A stretch of 44,541 nt of DNA from Oligoflexales bacterium (GTDB taxonomy: Bacteria > Bdellovibrionota_B > Oligoflexia > Oligoflexales > RGVZ01): positions 1 through 44,541 of the forward strand of contig CANILH010000019.1 in NCBI GenBank assembly GCA_947468665.1, written 5' to 3'. Below the pieces are notes generated by a model that was not told the origin of the DNA, ran no database searches, and saw only the letters and a program-made list of their open reading frames with translations. Position numbers and translations under genes: made by a program. The number at the start of each line of letters is the position of its first letter. The first letter of the stretch is position 1. Below are positions 6,698 to 14,353 of this stretch, in pieces.

Positions 6698-8092
6698 TCA
6701 AGGGAGTCCGATGCAACGCACGCCGTATCTGAATTGCGGGCCCCGGAAGAAGGCGACAATCCCACCGGCACCGGCATTAGCCTCAGTTTGCCACGCGTAG
6801 GACATGGGCGCTGGATTGTTGGTAACGACTGAGGAGGTCCACCACATTCCAGAACCATAGACGGGATTATTAAAGAAAATCGGATCATGGAGATAGGCCC
6901 CAACTGACTCCGCCGACCGGTTCGCCACCGTCTCTCGCGGGCCCGCGTTTGTGTTCGTACTCATCGGGACCTTCCAGTATCCCGCGGGTTGCCCCAGTGA
7001 TGTCAGCGCGGCGCACGCCTTTTGCGCGTCCTCAAACGTGGCGGCGTTATTCTCAAACTTGACGTCTGAGACCGCCACCATCAGTCCATTTAAAACTTGA
7101 ACGGCCGGATCAAGAGCGGCCCCATCGACTAAACGCTTTGTCCCATCCAGAACAGTATTCACACAAAAGCGGCTATTGATATCAGGCACCGCAACGCCAT
7201 TGATAACCAGTGGCGACGTGGTAACGATGGCGATATGCGCCCTGATGTCTGCGGATGTTTGGCAGGCTTTGGCACAATTAACCTTCACATTGGTGATATT
7301 AGAAGTCACTGAGGGGACGACGCCATTCGTGATACTGCACACTAAGCCCTGTGGCTGAGTCCCTACGGTGAGATTTAACGCCTGACCAGTCACCAGCGTC
7401 ATAGAAAAACTTTTCGCTGCCGCCGCCACCGGGACCGCCTGTGCCGTGGGTTGATTACTAAGTACCAAACCAGTCGCGTTGCCAAGACCATTAATGACGC
7501 CACTCACCGTCACTGGTTTTTTGAAGATCCAGTCCCGGTTTTGAGTACATTTATTGTCCAGCCGGCCCTTACAGGTGATGTCATGAATCGTGCGATTATC
7601 TGTCGCGGCGTTAAATTGTTTAAGGGTCCGGGAACTGAACTCCCATTTATAGATGTTGTTGTCGCGAGGGGTTTTAAAACTTCCACCGGCCATCGCTGTC
7701 ATCGCGTTAAAGCCATTCAGTTGACAAAGAAATTTCCCGTTATCGGGATTAAGGTGCAAGGCCCCTACTTTCATTTTGCCCGCAAGCTCAGGGATAGTGT
7801 TGATGAATCTATCCACGTCATCCCCGGCTCTGAGAATCCCGTGCCAGGTGAAAGTCTGGTTTGGACTCACAATACCCTGCGGCGTAGCGCACTCGTAAAT
7901 CCCATTTGGTCCGGAAGGAGAACTATCGGTGCCCACCGTCAAAGAGGCGACATCTCCTGGCTTATCTGGCGAGACAGCTTCTGAGGCCACCTCTGGAGTC
8001 GGCTGGGCCGCGGAGTTAGTCGTATTGGTTTTACAAGACTCCATCATCCCAAGCCCCGCCATAGCCACGAGGCAAACAGTCGTAAGACGCAT
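6698..8092 (-). CDS. Large secreted lipoprotein with Ig-like middle and DUF1566/Lcl-like C-terminus
   Basis: 464 aa. An N-terminal signal peptide leads to 'GMMESC', with Cys20 as possible lipidation site (lipobox weaker than usual), then a Ser/Thr/Pro-rich spacer. The middle (about 195-275: 'VSGVINGLGNATGLVLSN', 'LNLTVGTQPQGLVCSITNG', 'NITNVKVNC') has the GLxxGLVLxN...TV.TQP.G..C..TNG pattern of beta-sandwich repeats seen in many gammaproteobacterial and deltaproteobacterial surface proteins. The C-terminal ~190 residues ('CQTSADIRAHI', 'WWTSSVV', 'YGVRCIGLP') share the general layout of the lipoproteins at 177-1935, including a 'C.T..DI.AH' start. Probably surface exposed; function unknown. 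Confidence 0.75.
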   Translation of the reverse strand: MRLTTVCLVAMAGLGMMESCKTNTTNSAAQPTPEVASEAVSPDKPGDVASLTVGTDSSPSGPNGIYECATPQGIVSPNQTFTWHGILRAGDDVDRFINTIPELAGKMKVGALHLNPDNGKFLCQLNGFNAMTAMAGGSFKTPRDNNIYKWEFSSRTLKQFNAATDNRTIHDITCKGRLDNKCTQNRDWIFKKPVTVSGVINGLGNATGLVLSNQPTAQAVPVAAAAKSFSMTLVTGQALNLTVGTQPQGLVCSITNGVVPSVTSNITNVKVNCAKACQTSADIRAHIAIVTTSPLVINGVAVPDINSRFCVNTVLDGTKRLVDGAALDPAVQVLNGLMVAVSDVKFENNAATFEDAQKACAALTSLGQPAGYWKVPMSTNTNAGPRETVANRSAESVGAYLHDPIFFNNPVYGSGMWWTSSVVTNNPAPMSYAWQTEANAGAGGIVAFFRGPQFRYGVRCIGLP

Positions 8093-8349
8093 TTTAGTAC
8101 TCCCATGTCAGACAAAATGAATAGCCGAAAATTTACTGTGAAGTTTCCTAGCTCTAATGATGGTACGGGATAGCTTGGCAGTGACGCAACGAGAGCCCGG
8201 CCTGTTTGATTTTAGCAATGCCAGCTAGGCCTTGCCCGCGCTGGCATCTGAGAAATCATATAAAAAAATATTATGTGCCGGGTTCTTTGTCAGATACTGA
8301 GAGATGACCCATTTCAATTCTTTTGGTTTGATGAAGTTAGTAAACATGG
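8093..8349. other. Intergenic region with inverted repeat
   Basis: 257 bp, no gene seen. The only clear structure is a perfect 8-bp inverted repeat, atgccagc (8218-8225) and gctggcat (8240-8247), around a 14-nt loop. No T-run follows on the minus strand, where a terminator for the upstream lipoprotein gene (8350-8925) would be needed. Confidence 0.5.
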
Positions 8350-8925
8350 TCAGGAGCGGCAAACCGGGCTGCCGTCAGAGTTAATTTCAAGGGTTTGATT
8401 TGGGCCGCAGGCCTTATAGCCCCGGGTATCAGCCGCAGGCTTCTGGTCTGAAGTTTCTGGGGCAGGCCAGCCGTAAGACTCTCCTGGGTCACACTTAAAC
8501 CAATATTTATTGGCAAGAGCTGTGTAGTCAGTGGGATTATAGGTGATGCCTGTGACGTAAAGCCATTTACCGGCCGACGTAGGGGCACAAAAACGGGCGG
8601 CCATAAAATGTTTTGGGTTTTTGATGTTGCCGTCCTTATCAATACAGTTCGCCTCCTGATACTTGCCAATTCCGTCCCTTACTGAGTCATGCATCACTGG
8701 CTGAAACGCGGGATCATCACAATCAAATAGCTTACTCCAAAGACGCACGCCAAAGTTACTAGTGCAGTCATAAACGGAATTTCCCGCAATTTTAAGCTGG
8801 GCGCTGTCTTTGCACTCACTTGCCTGATCTAAAACTAATCTCGTGGCGAGGCCGCATCCGGACATTGTTAAAAGTGTTAAAAGACTAAAAATAATCACAG
8901 TGCTCGCGCCAAAATAATTTCTCAT
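8350..8925 (-). CDS. Cys-rich lipoprotein of unknown function
   Basis: 191 aa. A hydrophobic N-terminus (residues 8-22) ends in MSGC, a good lipobox with Cys24. The mature part contains about ten further cysteines ('ASECKDS', 'VYDCTS', 'LFDCDDP', 'ANCIDKDG', 'RFCAPT', 'FKCDPGESYGW', 'KACGPNQTLEINSDGSPVC'), which suggests a disulfide-stabilised extracytoplasmic fold. The last ~35 residues resemble short Cys-framed calcium/EGF-like segments but I cannot assign a family. It is followed, 257 bp downstream on the same strand, by the 6698-8092 lipoprotein. Confidence 0.72.
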   Translation of the reverse strand: MRNYFGASTVIIFSLLTLLTMSGCGLATRLVLDQASECKDSAQLKIAGNSVYDCTSNFGVRLWSKLFDCDDPAFQPVMHDSVRDGIGKYQEANCIDKDGNIKNPKHFMAARFCAPTSAGKWLYVTGITYNPTDYTALANKYWFKCDPGESYGWPAPETSDQKPAADTRGYKACGPNQTLEINSDGSPVCRS

Positions 8926-9034
8926 GATGTTTTCCTCTATTAGTGGGTCATCTCAAACTGTCTCGGGGCTGACTTCGCTGCCCGATAAACCGCTTGATGC
9001 CACAGGGAGCGGCAAGTAAATAGACTTAAAATTC

Positions 9035-9055
9035 AAGTATACCAATGATATACTT
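9035..9055. promoter_or_regulatory. Inverted repeat upstream of the XRE regulator
   Basis: aagtata (9035-9041) and tatactt (9049-9055) around a 7-nt spacer, 36 bp before the regulator start. The right arm could double as a -10 box (TATACT). Candidate autoregulatory operator by position only. Confidence 0.35.
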
Positions 9056-9090
9056 TAAGTATCTCGGCTTTGACCCGATGGAGGATCTAT

Positions 9091-9816
9091 ATGAGTGCTA
9101 CTCACATGATGCTTGATGCCGTAAAGACATGCCTGAAGTCCCAGGGTGTTACTTACGCGGACCTTGCCAAAAGGCTTAAGATGTCTGAGGCGGGGGTCAA
9201 AAGAATCTTCTCCCGGGAGGCCCTCACACTCCAAAAGCTAGAGGAAATCTGTGAGGCCCTAGACGTTGATCTCTTTGAGATCGCGGCTATCGCTCAAAGA
9301 CGGGAAAGACCTCTTATTTCAGAGCTATCGTTAGAGCAAGAAGAGGCCTTAGCCAGTGACCGTGAGCTCTTAATGATTTTCTATCTTGTAAATAACGGCT
9401 GGACGAAAAAAGACATCATCACCAGACGAAGACTTGGCGAAAGACGAGTCGCCAAAGCCCTTCAGATGCTAGACCGCCTGGGACTAATTGAAATGCATGC
9501 TTCAGACCGGATCAGGCTAATGACTATCCCCCATATTCGTTGGCGGCCGGGCGGCCCCATTCACGCGAAATACGACCAGAAATCAATGAGCGAGTTTTTA
9601 TTCGCGAGATTTGACTCCGCTGACGCGAGCTTTCATTTCCTCTTTTATCAATTCTCAATGCGCAGCATGACGCAACTCAAAAATAAGCTAGCACGTCTCA
9701 ATGCCGAAGCCTTAGCAATGGCAGAAGGTGACGCCCTGCTCCCGCCCGAAGAAAAAGAAGACATCGGGCTAATGCTAGCCATGAGACCATGGCTCTTTTC
9801 AGCGCTGAACGGCTGA
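9091..9816 (+). CDS. XRE-family (Cro/CI HTH) transcriptional regulator with C-terminal domain
   Basis: 241 aa. Residues ~5-65 form a Cro/CI helix-turn-helix ('VTYADLAKRLKMSEAGVKRIFS...LQKLEEICEALDVDLFEI'). A second, winged-helix-like part follows ('DIITRRRLGERRVAKALQMLDRLGLIEM', about 110-140), then a predicted helical C-terminus. This layout is common for uncharacterised regulators in delta-type proteobacteria. The ATG at 9091 has a GGAGGA ribosome site 6 nt away; a TTG seven codons upstream is in frame but unsupported. Upstream, an inverted repeat aagtata/tatactt (9035-9041, 9049-9055) may be an autoregulatory site. Target unknown. Confidence 0.8.
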   Translation: MSATHMMLDAVKTCLKSQGVTYADLAKRLKMSEAGVKRIFSREALTLQKLEEICEALDVDLFEIAAIAQRRERPLISELSLEQEEALASDRELLMIFYLVNNGWTKKDIITRRRLGERRVAKALQMLDRLGLIEMHASDRIRLMTIPHIRWRPGGPIHAKYDQKSMSEFLFARFDSADASFHFLFYQFSMRSMTQLKNKLARLNAEALAMAEGDALLPPEEKEDIGLMLAMRPWLFSALNG

Positions 9817-9865
9817 CTCATGCGAGCCGTAGTCGGGTTTGGGCAAAGAAAAATTCCACTGTGCA

Positions 9866-9886
9866 TTACCCTACCAAGTAGGGTAA
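9866..9886. promoter_or_regulatory. Palindrome upstream of the HigA-like gene
   Basis: ttaccctac and gtagggtaa meet as an 8-bp inverted repeat (9866-9873 / 9879-9886) around a 5-nt centre, 102 bp before the ATG at 9988. No T-run follows, so an operator is likelier than a terminator. Confidence 0.45.
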
Positions 9887-9987
9887 ATTAAAAATTCTGG
9901 GATCGAAGAAATTATTAAGCAGTATGGTTGTAGAGCTGAAACGAATACTTGCCGAAAGTAAATCTAGAAATTAAGGAAGGCCTTCTG

Positions 9988-10338
9988 ATGGCAACCATGA
10001 AGAAAAAATCCAGCAAACTTTTTAATGACCTTATGGAAGGTCTGCAAGACGCCGTCGATCTTGAAAAGGGAAAACCTGTCCGCGGTGTCAGAGTAAGCGC
10101 TGTTATTATCACCCCAGTCCGTAAGCGCACGCCCTCACAGATGAAAAGCCTTCGCTCAAAACTCGGCATGACCCAAGCACTTCTAGCCGACATTCTCGGG
10201 GTGACAAAAAAAGCTGTCGAAGCCTGGGAAGCGGGAACAAAAAACCCATCAGGGCCTGTCCTAAGGATGCTTGAAATCCTTGAAAAGGAGACGTCAGTCC
10301 TTCAGCGGGTTGGGATCTATAAACGTAAGTCTGCTTAA
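9988..10338 (+). CDS. HigA/NadS-like HTH antitoxin-type regulator, no toxin neighbour
   Basis: 116 aa from the ATG at 9988, which has an AAGGAAGG site 7 nt upstream; the frame is open to 9949 but without a better start. The N-terminal half ('LFNDLMEGLQDAVDLEKGKPVRGVR') and the Cro/CI helix-turn-helix ('SLRSKLGMTQALLADILGVTKKAVEAWEAGTKNPSGPVLRML', quoted here in part) match the architecture of HigA-type antitoxins whose toxin is usually a RelE-fold protein encoded next to them. No such toxin gene is present on either side: 9817-9987 has only a short palindrome, and 10339-10575 has no ORF of that type. It may be an orphan regulator or a relic of a TA pair. Confidence 0.75.
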   Translation: MATMKKKSSKLFNDLMEGLQDAVDLEKGKPVRGVRVSAVIITPVRKRTPSQMKSLRSKLGMTQALLADILGVTKKAVEAWEAGTKNPSGPVLRMLEILEKETSVLQRVGIYKRKSA

Positions 10339-10426
10339 TTTCAGACCTATTTATAGTGACCGCGGCATTTCTATTAATTTTTATCAAAATATTGAATTAC
10401 ATCATTGATTTTTTCCCGCCATAGAT

Positions 10427-10436
10427 CCATATATGG
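10427..10436. repeat. Perfect 10-bp palindrome ccatatatgg
   Basis: Short palindrome in the 237-bp gap between the HigA-like gene and ribBX. Could be a regulator site; nothing else supports it. Confidence 0.25.
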
Positions 10437-10490
10437 CAAAACGCTGGCATTAGGGCATTTACCTGTCTCGTTGTTACCGGCCGTTTTTAC

Positions 10491-10525
10491 TCTTTGATTT
10501 GCTCTTTGATTTGCTCTTTGACCTG
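10491..10525. repeat. 12-bp tandem repeat upstream of ribBX
   Basis: tctttgatttgc (10491-10502), tctttgatttgc (10503-10514) and the partial tctttgacctg (10515-10525), 50 bp before the ribBX start. The last unit contains a TTGACC that could be a -35 box. It may be a repeated regulator site or a small slippage repeat. No FMN riboswitch core is present in this leader. Confidence 0.6.
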
Positions 10526-10575
10526 ACTGTAAAGACCCCTCGCGACTTGCGACCCTACGCCGGAGTGTAAAATCC

Positions 10576-11703
10576 ATGGATAAAAGAATTACACGCGTTA
10601 TGGAGGCCATCGAGACCATCCGCAAAGGCGGCATGGTCATCATGGTTGATGACGAAGACCGCGAAAACGAGGGCGACATTGTCTTTGCGGCAGAGCATTC
10701 CACACCAGAAAAAATTAACTTCATGGCAAAAGAGGCAAGAGGCCTTATTTGTCTTCCGCTTGCTCCTGAGTTTGTTGACCAATTAAAGCTGCCCCTTATG
10801 GATGACCAGACCAAAGGCTCTGGTGATCACACCACAGCCTTTACCGTCAGTGTTGAAGCCCGCCACGGAGTCACGACAGGAATTTCCGCTGCTGATAGAT
10901 CCCACACAGTAAAAGTAGCCGTCATGGATGGCGCAAAACCCGATGACTTGGTCGTGCCTGGACATATTTTTCCGCTCCGGGCCAAAAAAGGCGGCGTTCT
11001 TGAACGCTCTGGCCACACTGAGGGATCAGTGGATCTCGCAAGACTTGCCGGCTGCAAGCCTGCGGCGGTCATTTGCGAGATCATGAATGACGACGGCACT
11101 ATGGCGCGTATGCCTGATCTTGAGAAATTCGCTCAAACTCACAAGCTTCCGGTCATTACCATAGAAGACCTAATCGCATATCGTCTCATGCGTGATAGCC
11201 TCGTTAAAATTGTTGACGAGGGGATCGTCGCCACAGCGGAAGGTTCATTTGAGGCCCAGGTGTTTGAGTCCATTCTTGATGGCTCAAGGCACGTGGTATT
11301 ACTTAAAGGAAAAGACCGTTTTCTCGACGTGGTGGTTGATGTCCGGGTTCACAGGCAAAAACCATTTTTGGATGTCTTTAGCCGGGGTGCAAGTAATTCC
11401 CATGACCTTATGGCTTACGGCCTTAAAATGCTGAAGTCATCCGAGGCAGCAGCCTTGGTTTATCTAAGCTACCCAGGACAAGGTGCGACATTTTCTGACT
11501 TTAAGGAAATCTCTCATAACCCCAAAAATGACGATGCGAAAACTCCCGCCATGGACTCAAGAATTCTTGGCATTGGCGCGCAAATTATCCGTGCCCTTGG
11601 CATTCAAAGAATGCGCACGCACGTTACCCAGCAAAGAACACTGAAGGGCCTTGCAGGCTTTGGACTTGAAGTCACAGATAACGTACTAATCCCCACTCAT
11701 TGA
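10576..11703 (+). CDS. ribB: 3,4-dihydroxy-2-butanone 4-phosphate synthase with degenerate GTP cyclohydrolase II domain (RibBX type)
   Basis: 375 aa. The N-terminal ~205 residues are a complete DHBP synthase: '[10 protein letters not shown]', '[15 protein letters not shown]', '[20 protein letters not shown]' and '[12 protein letters not shown]' carry the substrate and Mg2+ residues. It converts ribulose 5-phosphate to the four-carbon riboflavin precursor plus formate. The C-terminal ~170 residues align with the GCHII fold at its end ('[17 protein letters not shown]...GLAGFGLEV') but lack the three zinc-binding cysteines and the Arg/Tyr catalytic block, so it cannot be a GTP cyclohydrolase. 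Such RibBX proteins are known; a separate ribA must exist elsewhere. ggag lies 10 nt before the ATG. First gene of a likely riboflavin-nusB operon. Confidence 0.9.
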   Translation: MDKRITRVMEAIETIRKGGMVIMVDDEDRENEGDIVFAAEHSTPEKINFMAKEARGLICLPLAPEFVDQLKLPLMDDQTKGSGDHTTAFTVSVEARHGVTTGISAADRSHTVKVAVMDGAKPDDLVVPGHIFPLRAKKGGVLERSGHTEGSVDLARLAGCKPAAVICEIMNDDGTMARMPDLEKFAQTHKLPVITIEDLIAYRLMRDSLVKIVDEGIVATAEGSFEAQVFESILDGSRHVVLLKGKDRFLDVVVDVRVHRQKPFLDVFSRGASNSHDLMAYGLKMLKSSEAAALVYLSYPGQGATFSDFKEISHNPKNDDAKTPAMDSRILGIGAQIIRALGIQRMRTHVTQQRTLKGLAGFGLEVTDNVLIPTH

Positions 11704-11737
11704 TAAACAGTTAACTGAAAATCATCGGAGTCTAAAT

Positions 11738-12193
11738 ATGAGCAAACAAAAACCGCAGACGTCTTCCGGCAAGAAAATCCTCGTCATCGTCGCCCGTTTT
11801 AACGACATGATCACACGCTGTCTCCTGACCGGCGCGGAAGACGTCTTTAAGGGAGCTGGCCTTGCTGGCCAAGTTGAGACCATCTGGGTACCGGGATGTT
11901 TTGAGATTCCGATTGTAGCCGCCAAAGCAGCGAAATCTGGCAACTACGAGGCCATTGTGACCCTCGGGGCTGTCATTAAGGGCGAGACGCCGCATTTTGA
12001 CTTTGTCGCCGGTGAATGCGCGCGAGGCGTTATGAACGTAGGCCTTGAGACCGGAGTCCCGGTGATCTTCGGCGTGCTTACGACCAATACAGTAGAACAA
12101 GCTTTAAACCGCAGCGGAATAAAATATGGCAACAAGGGACGAGACGCCGCCATGGCTGCCATTGAGATGACAAAAGTTTTGGATCAGTTTTAA
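11738..12193 (+). CDS. ribH: 6,7-dimethyl-8-ribityllumazine synthase
   Basis: 151 aa, the usual length. Characteristic blocks are 'IVARFNDMITRCLLTGAED', 'VPGCFEIPIVAAKAA', 'VTLGAVIKGETPHFDFVAGE' (with the catalytic His), 'PVIFGVLTTNTVEQAL' and 'YGNKGRDAAMAAIEM'. It condenses the RibB product with the pyrimidine intermediate to the lumazine that riboflavin synthase uses, in the cytoplasm, normally as pentamers or 60-mers. A ggag site lies 7 nt before the ATG. Immediately downstream of ribBX and upstream of nusB, an order widespread in bacteria. Confidence 0.95.
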   Translation: MSKQKPQTSSGKKILVIVARFNDMITRCLLTGAEDVFKGAGLAGQVETIWVPGCFEIPIVAAKAAKSGNYEAIVTLGAVIKGETPHFDFVAGECARGVMNVGLETGVPVIFGVLTTNTVEQALNRSGIKYGNKGRDAAMAAIEMTKVLDQF

Positions 12194-12234
12194 TTTTAAT
12201 CTTATGACCATTTTGCGGCAGGAGTCCAAAACCC

Positions 12235-12657
12235 GTGACGACCACAACAAATCCCAATACCCTAGCGAGAGACTTTGCCGTGCATTTTCTTTATCAATGC
12301 GAGGCCGATAAGCTATTTTATTTCTCGGCAGAGTACTTTGAGATGTTTTCAAGTTACTTTAAAGTCGAAGGCCCGCAAAAATCCTACCTGGAATCGATCA
12401 CTAAGGGCGTCCTTGAGAATTTAAACAAAATCGATGAGAAAATCTCAGCTCACAGCAAAAACTGGAAGATCTCCAGAATGCCTGTCACCGACCGAGTGGT
12501 TTTGCGGATGGCAACACTCGAAATCCTTGAGAAAATGGCCCCAGATAAGGTAATCTTAAACGAGGCTATTGAACTTGCCAAAAGATACGGGACCGAGCAC
12601 TCGGGGTCATTTGTGAATGGTGTACTGGACGCGGTGCTAGCTGAGGCAAGAAGCTGA
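12235..12657 (+). CDS. nusB: Transcription antitermination protein NusB
   Basis: 140 aa, starting at GTG 12235 with CAGGAG 8 nt upstream. All-helical NusB fold with 'LARDFAVHFLYQCEAD' near the start, 'DRVVLRMATLEIL' and 'PDKVILNEAIELAKRYGTEHSGSFVNGVLDAV' (quoted in part), which is the family signature. It binds boxA RNA with NusE (S10) in rRNA antitermination. Co-directional and 41 bp after ribH, the common ribH-nusB arrangement. Confidence 0.93.
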   Translation: MTTTTNPNTLARDFAVHFLYQCEADKLFYFSAEYFEMFSSYFKVEGPQKSYLESITKGVLENLNKIDEKISAHSKNWKISRMPVTDRVVLRMATLEILEKMAPDKVILNEAIELAKRYGTEHSGSFVNGVLDAVLAEARS

Positions 12658-12727
12658 GAGAGAACAAGAAATAACTGACCGACGAAATGGATTTTTTGGT
12701 CTATGACTGCCCAGGGAGGTGCCTGAC

Positions 12728-13324
12728 ATGAATAACTCTACAGACTTCGTTTCCATCGACTCAAAACCAGCGTTGTCAATAATGGACCAGGAAGACCCAA
12801 AAGCTGTCTTGGGTATTACTCTTGTTTTGGCGGTTGATGACCAGGACATCGCAGATCACCTAGTCATCACGTTCGCCAAGAGTGGCACTGTCGCCTGCCC
12901 TGAAATGCTCGAGGAAAATTCAACCTCCAGGCTTCTATATGAGCTTGAACGCCAGGGACAAAACGTCACTGAGCCCTCTCTCATGGGAATCGCCAGTGAA
13001 ACGGGCGAGGCACGCCGCGTATTTGTCACTCCCTGTCCTGCCGATAACTTCAGAGACTACGCCGTCTGGGTCGGCATGGTTACAGAGACCGTCATAAATA
13101 TGAAAGCCCGGAAAATCGCGTTGTATCCATGCCCAGGCGCCCTTACGGACGAAAACGCATTTGAGCTGACAAGCCAGCTTGTCCGCTCACTTCTTGAGAC
13201 CAATGCTGCCGATCAAGTGGCTTTTGTGGTAGGTCGCTACAACTACAACAGGTTACTTAATATGGCTCTTGAGTTAAAAGCCGAACTTAAGACCCCCACT
13301 TCAGCCATCCACGTCATACACTGA
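12728..13324 (+). CDS. Conserved-looking protein of unknown function
   Basis: 198 aa from the ATG at 12728, which has AGGGAGG 8 nt upstream (a GTG three codons earlier overlaps that site and is less likely). Soluble, mixed alpha/beta, no signal peptide or membrane segment; recognisable only as a probable Rossmann-like alternation ('GITLVLAVDDQDIADHLVITF', 'ARKIALYPCPGALTD', 'ADQVAFVVGRYNYNRLLNM', in part). No family recognised. It sits between nusB and a histidine kinase. Its TGA stop is in the same reading frame as the kinase and no other stop lies between them. Confidence 0.7.
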   Translation: MNNSTDFVSIDSKPALSIMDQEDPKAVLGITLVLAVDDQDIADHLVITFAKSGTVACPEMLEENSTSRLLYELERQGQNVTEPSLMGIASETGEARRVFVTPCPADNFRDYAVWVGMVTETVINMKARKIALYPCPGALTDENAFELTSQLVRSLLETNAADQVAFVVGRYNYNRLLNMALELKAELKTPTSAIHVIH

Positions 13325-14353
13325 GATCTCGTTATTCGCACCCTGCTGCCAAAATTAATTAATCAACTGCCAATCACGCCAGGGCGGTTTAAAAGGCAAA
13401 TCTTAAACAGGTTTTGGTGGGTTATTCACCCGGTTGGTGTTTTCGTTATCATGCAGTTCATTTGGGCGGCTATCCTGACCCTTTGGGTCATCTGGTTTGT
13501 GGGACGCCGCAGAGAAATTGAGAGGCTTGCAGCGCAGCTCAGCCCCTCTATGCTTCCGACTGACGACGCCAGCGTTGTGGCTCTGATTGTCGCCGGCATC
13601 ATATTACTTTCTTTTCTGGCTGCCGGAACCATCATGCTTTTTATCTGGGGGCAGCGTCAGACGTCACTGATTCAGCAGCAACGACATTTCGTCTCAAGCG
13701 TAACCCACGAGCTAAGAACGCCCTTAGCCAGCATTCACCTCGCCTATGAGACCCTGACCACAAGAACCCTTCCAGAATCCACAAAAAAACAGCTTCTTTC
13801 CATGAGTCTGGTCGACATTGAAAGACTCATCCGGCTGGTGAACCAAATCCTGATCTCGTCGAGGCTTGACCGCGGCATGTCCATGTTTCAAGACGATATC
13901 AAAGAGCTCTCCGTTAAAGACTCAATCGCTGAGATTCTTAATACACTCACTCATCTCGACAAAGACATCATTACCCGCGTTAGCATTGATAGTCCCACGG
14001 GGCTTGTCTGGCGGGGCAGCCAAAACGCCTTTAATATTGTCATGGGAAATCTCCTTGAAAACGCCGTCAAATACTCGCCGGCTGGCTCCCGAATCCTCCT
14101 GACGGCCGCTATGACTCAGGCCAACCTTTTGATTTCCGTCAAAGATATTGGTATTGGGCTCAGTAAGCGCGACAAAAAGAAAATCTTTAAAATGTTCTAC
14201 CGCAGCAGTGACGTCACTAAACGGGCAATTGCCGGTACCGGTCTCGGATTATTTATTGTAAAAACAACCCTGGAGCAGCTCGGCGGTCAGATCTCTGTTG
14301 AGAGCCCCGGGCCGTGCGAGGGCAGCACTTTTAAGGCGTTATTTCCGGCATGA
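13325..14353 (+). CDS. Two-pass membrane sensor histidine kinase (start uncertain)
   Basis: 300 aa from the ATG at 13451, but the frame is open back to the TGA at 13322 and the preceding 42 codons read like coding sequence ('RFKRQILNRFWWVIHPVGVF' runs directly into the first membrane segment). No ATG/GTG/TTG lies in that stretch; an ATT at 13424 or 13334, a CTG, or readthrough would be needed, so I give the whole open stretch. From the 13451 numbering: TM1 about 1-17, TM2 about 42-66, H86 in 'SSVTHELRTPLASI', N-box 'GNLLENAVKYSP', G1 'VKDIGIGLSKRD', F-box 'FKMFYRSSD', G2 'GTGLGLFIVK'. Only ~25 residues separate the membrane segments, so there is no large sensor domain. The stop overlaps the response regulator ATG (ATGATG). 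Confidence 0.85.
   Translation, partial: DLVIRTLLPKLINQLPITPGRFKRQILNRFWWVIHPVGVFVIMQFIWAAILTLWVIWFVGRRREIERLAAQLSPSMLPTDDASVVALIVAGIILLSFLAAGTIMLFIWGQRQTSLIQQQRHFVSSVTHELRTPLASIHLAYETLTTRTLPESTKKQLLSMSLVDIERLIRLVNQILISSRLDRGMSMFQDDIKELSVKDSIAEILNTLTHLDKDIITRVSIDSPTGLVWRGSQNAFNIVMGNLLENAVKYSPAGSRILLTAAMTQANLLISVKDIGIGLSKRDKKKIFKMFYRSSDVTKRAIAGTGLGLFIVKTTLEQLGGQISVESPGPCEGSTFKALFPA

Noticed and set aside
6524-6832. 102-codon plus-strand frame across the end of the 464-aa lipoprotein gene
   Set aside because: Its second half is antisense to the well-supported 6698-8092 gene and the product looks like translation of the opposite strand; no ribosome site.
8218-8247. Inverted repeat as terminator of the 8350-8925 gene
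   Set aside because: The stem is perfect, but no T-run follows on the minus strand and the loop is long (14 nt).
10339-10575. Possible FMN riboswitch in front of ribBX
   Set aside because: None of the conserved RFN core segments is seen; the leader holds only a short palindrome and a 12-bp repeat.
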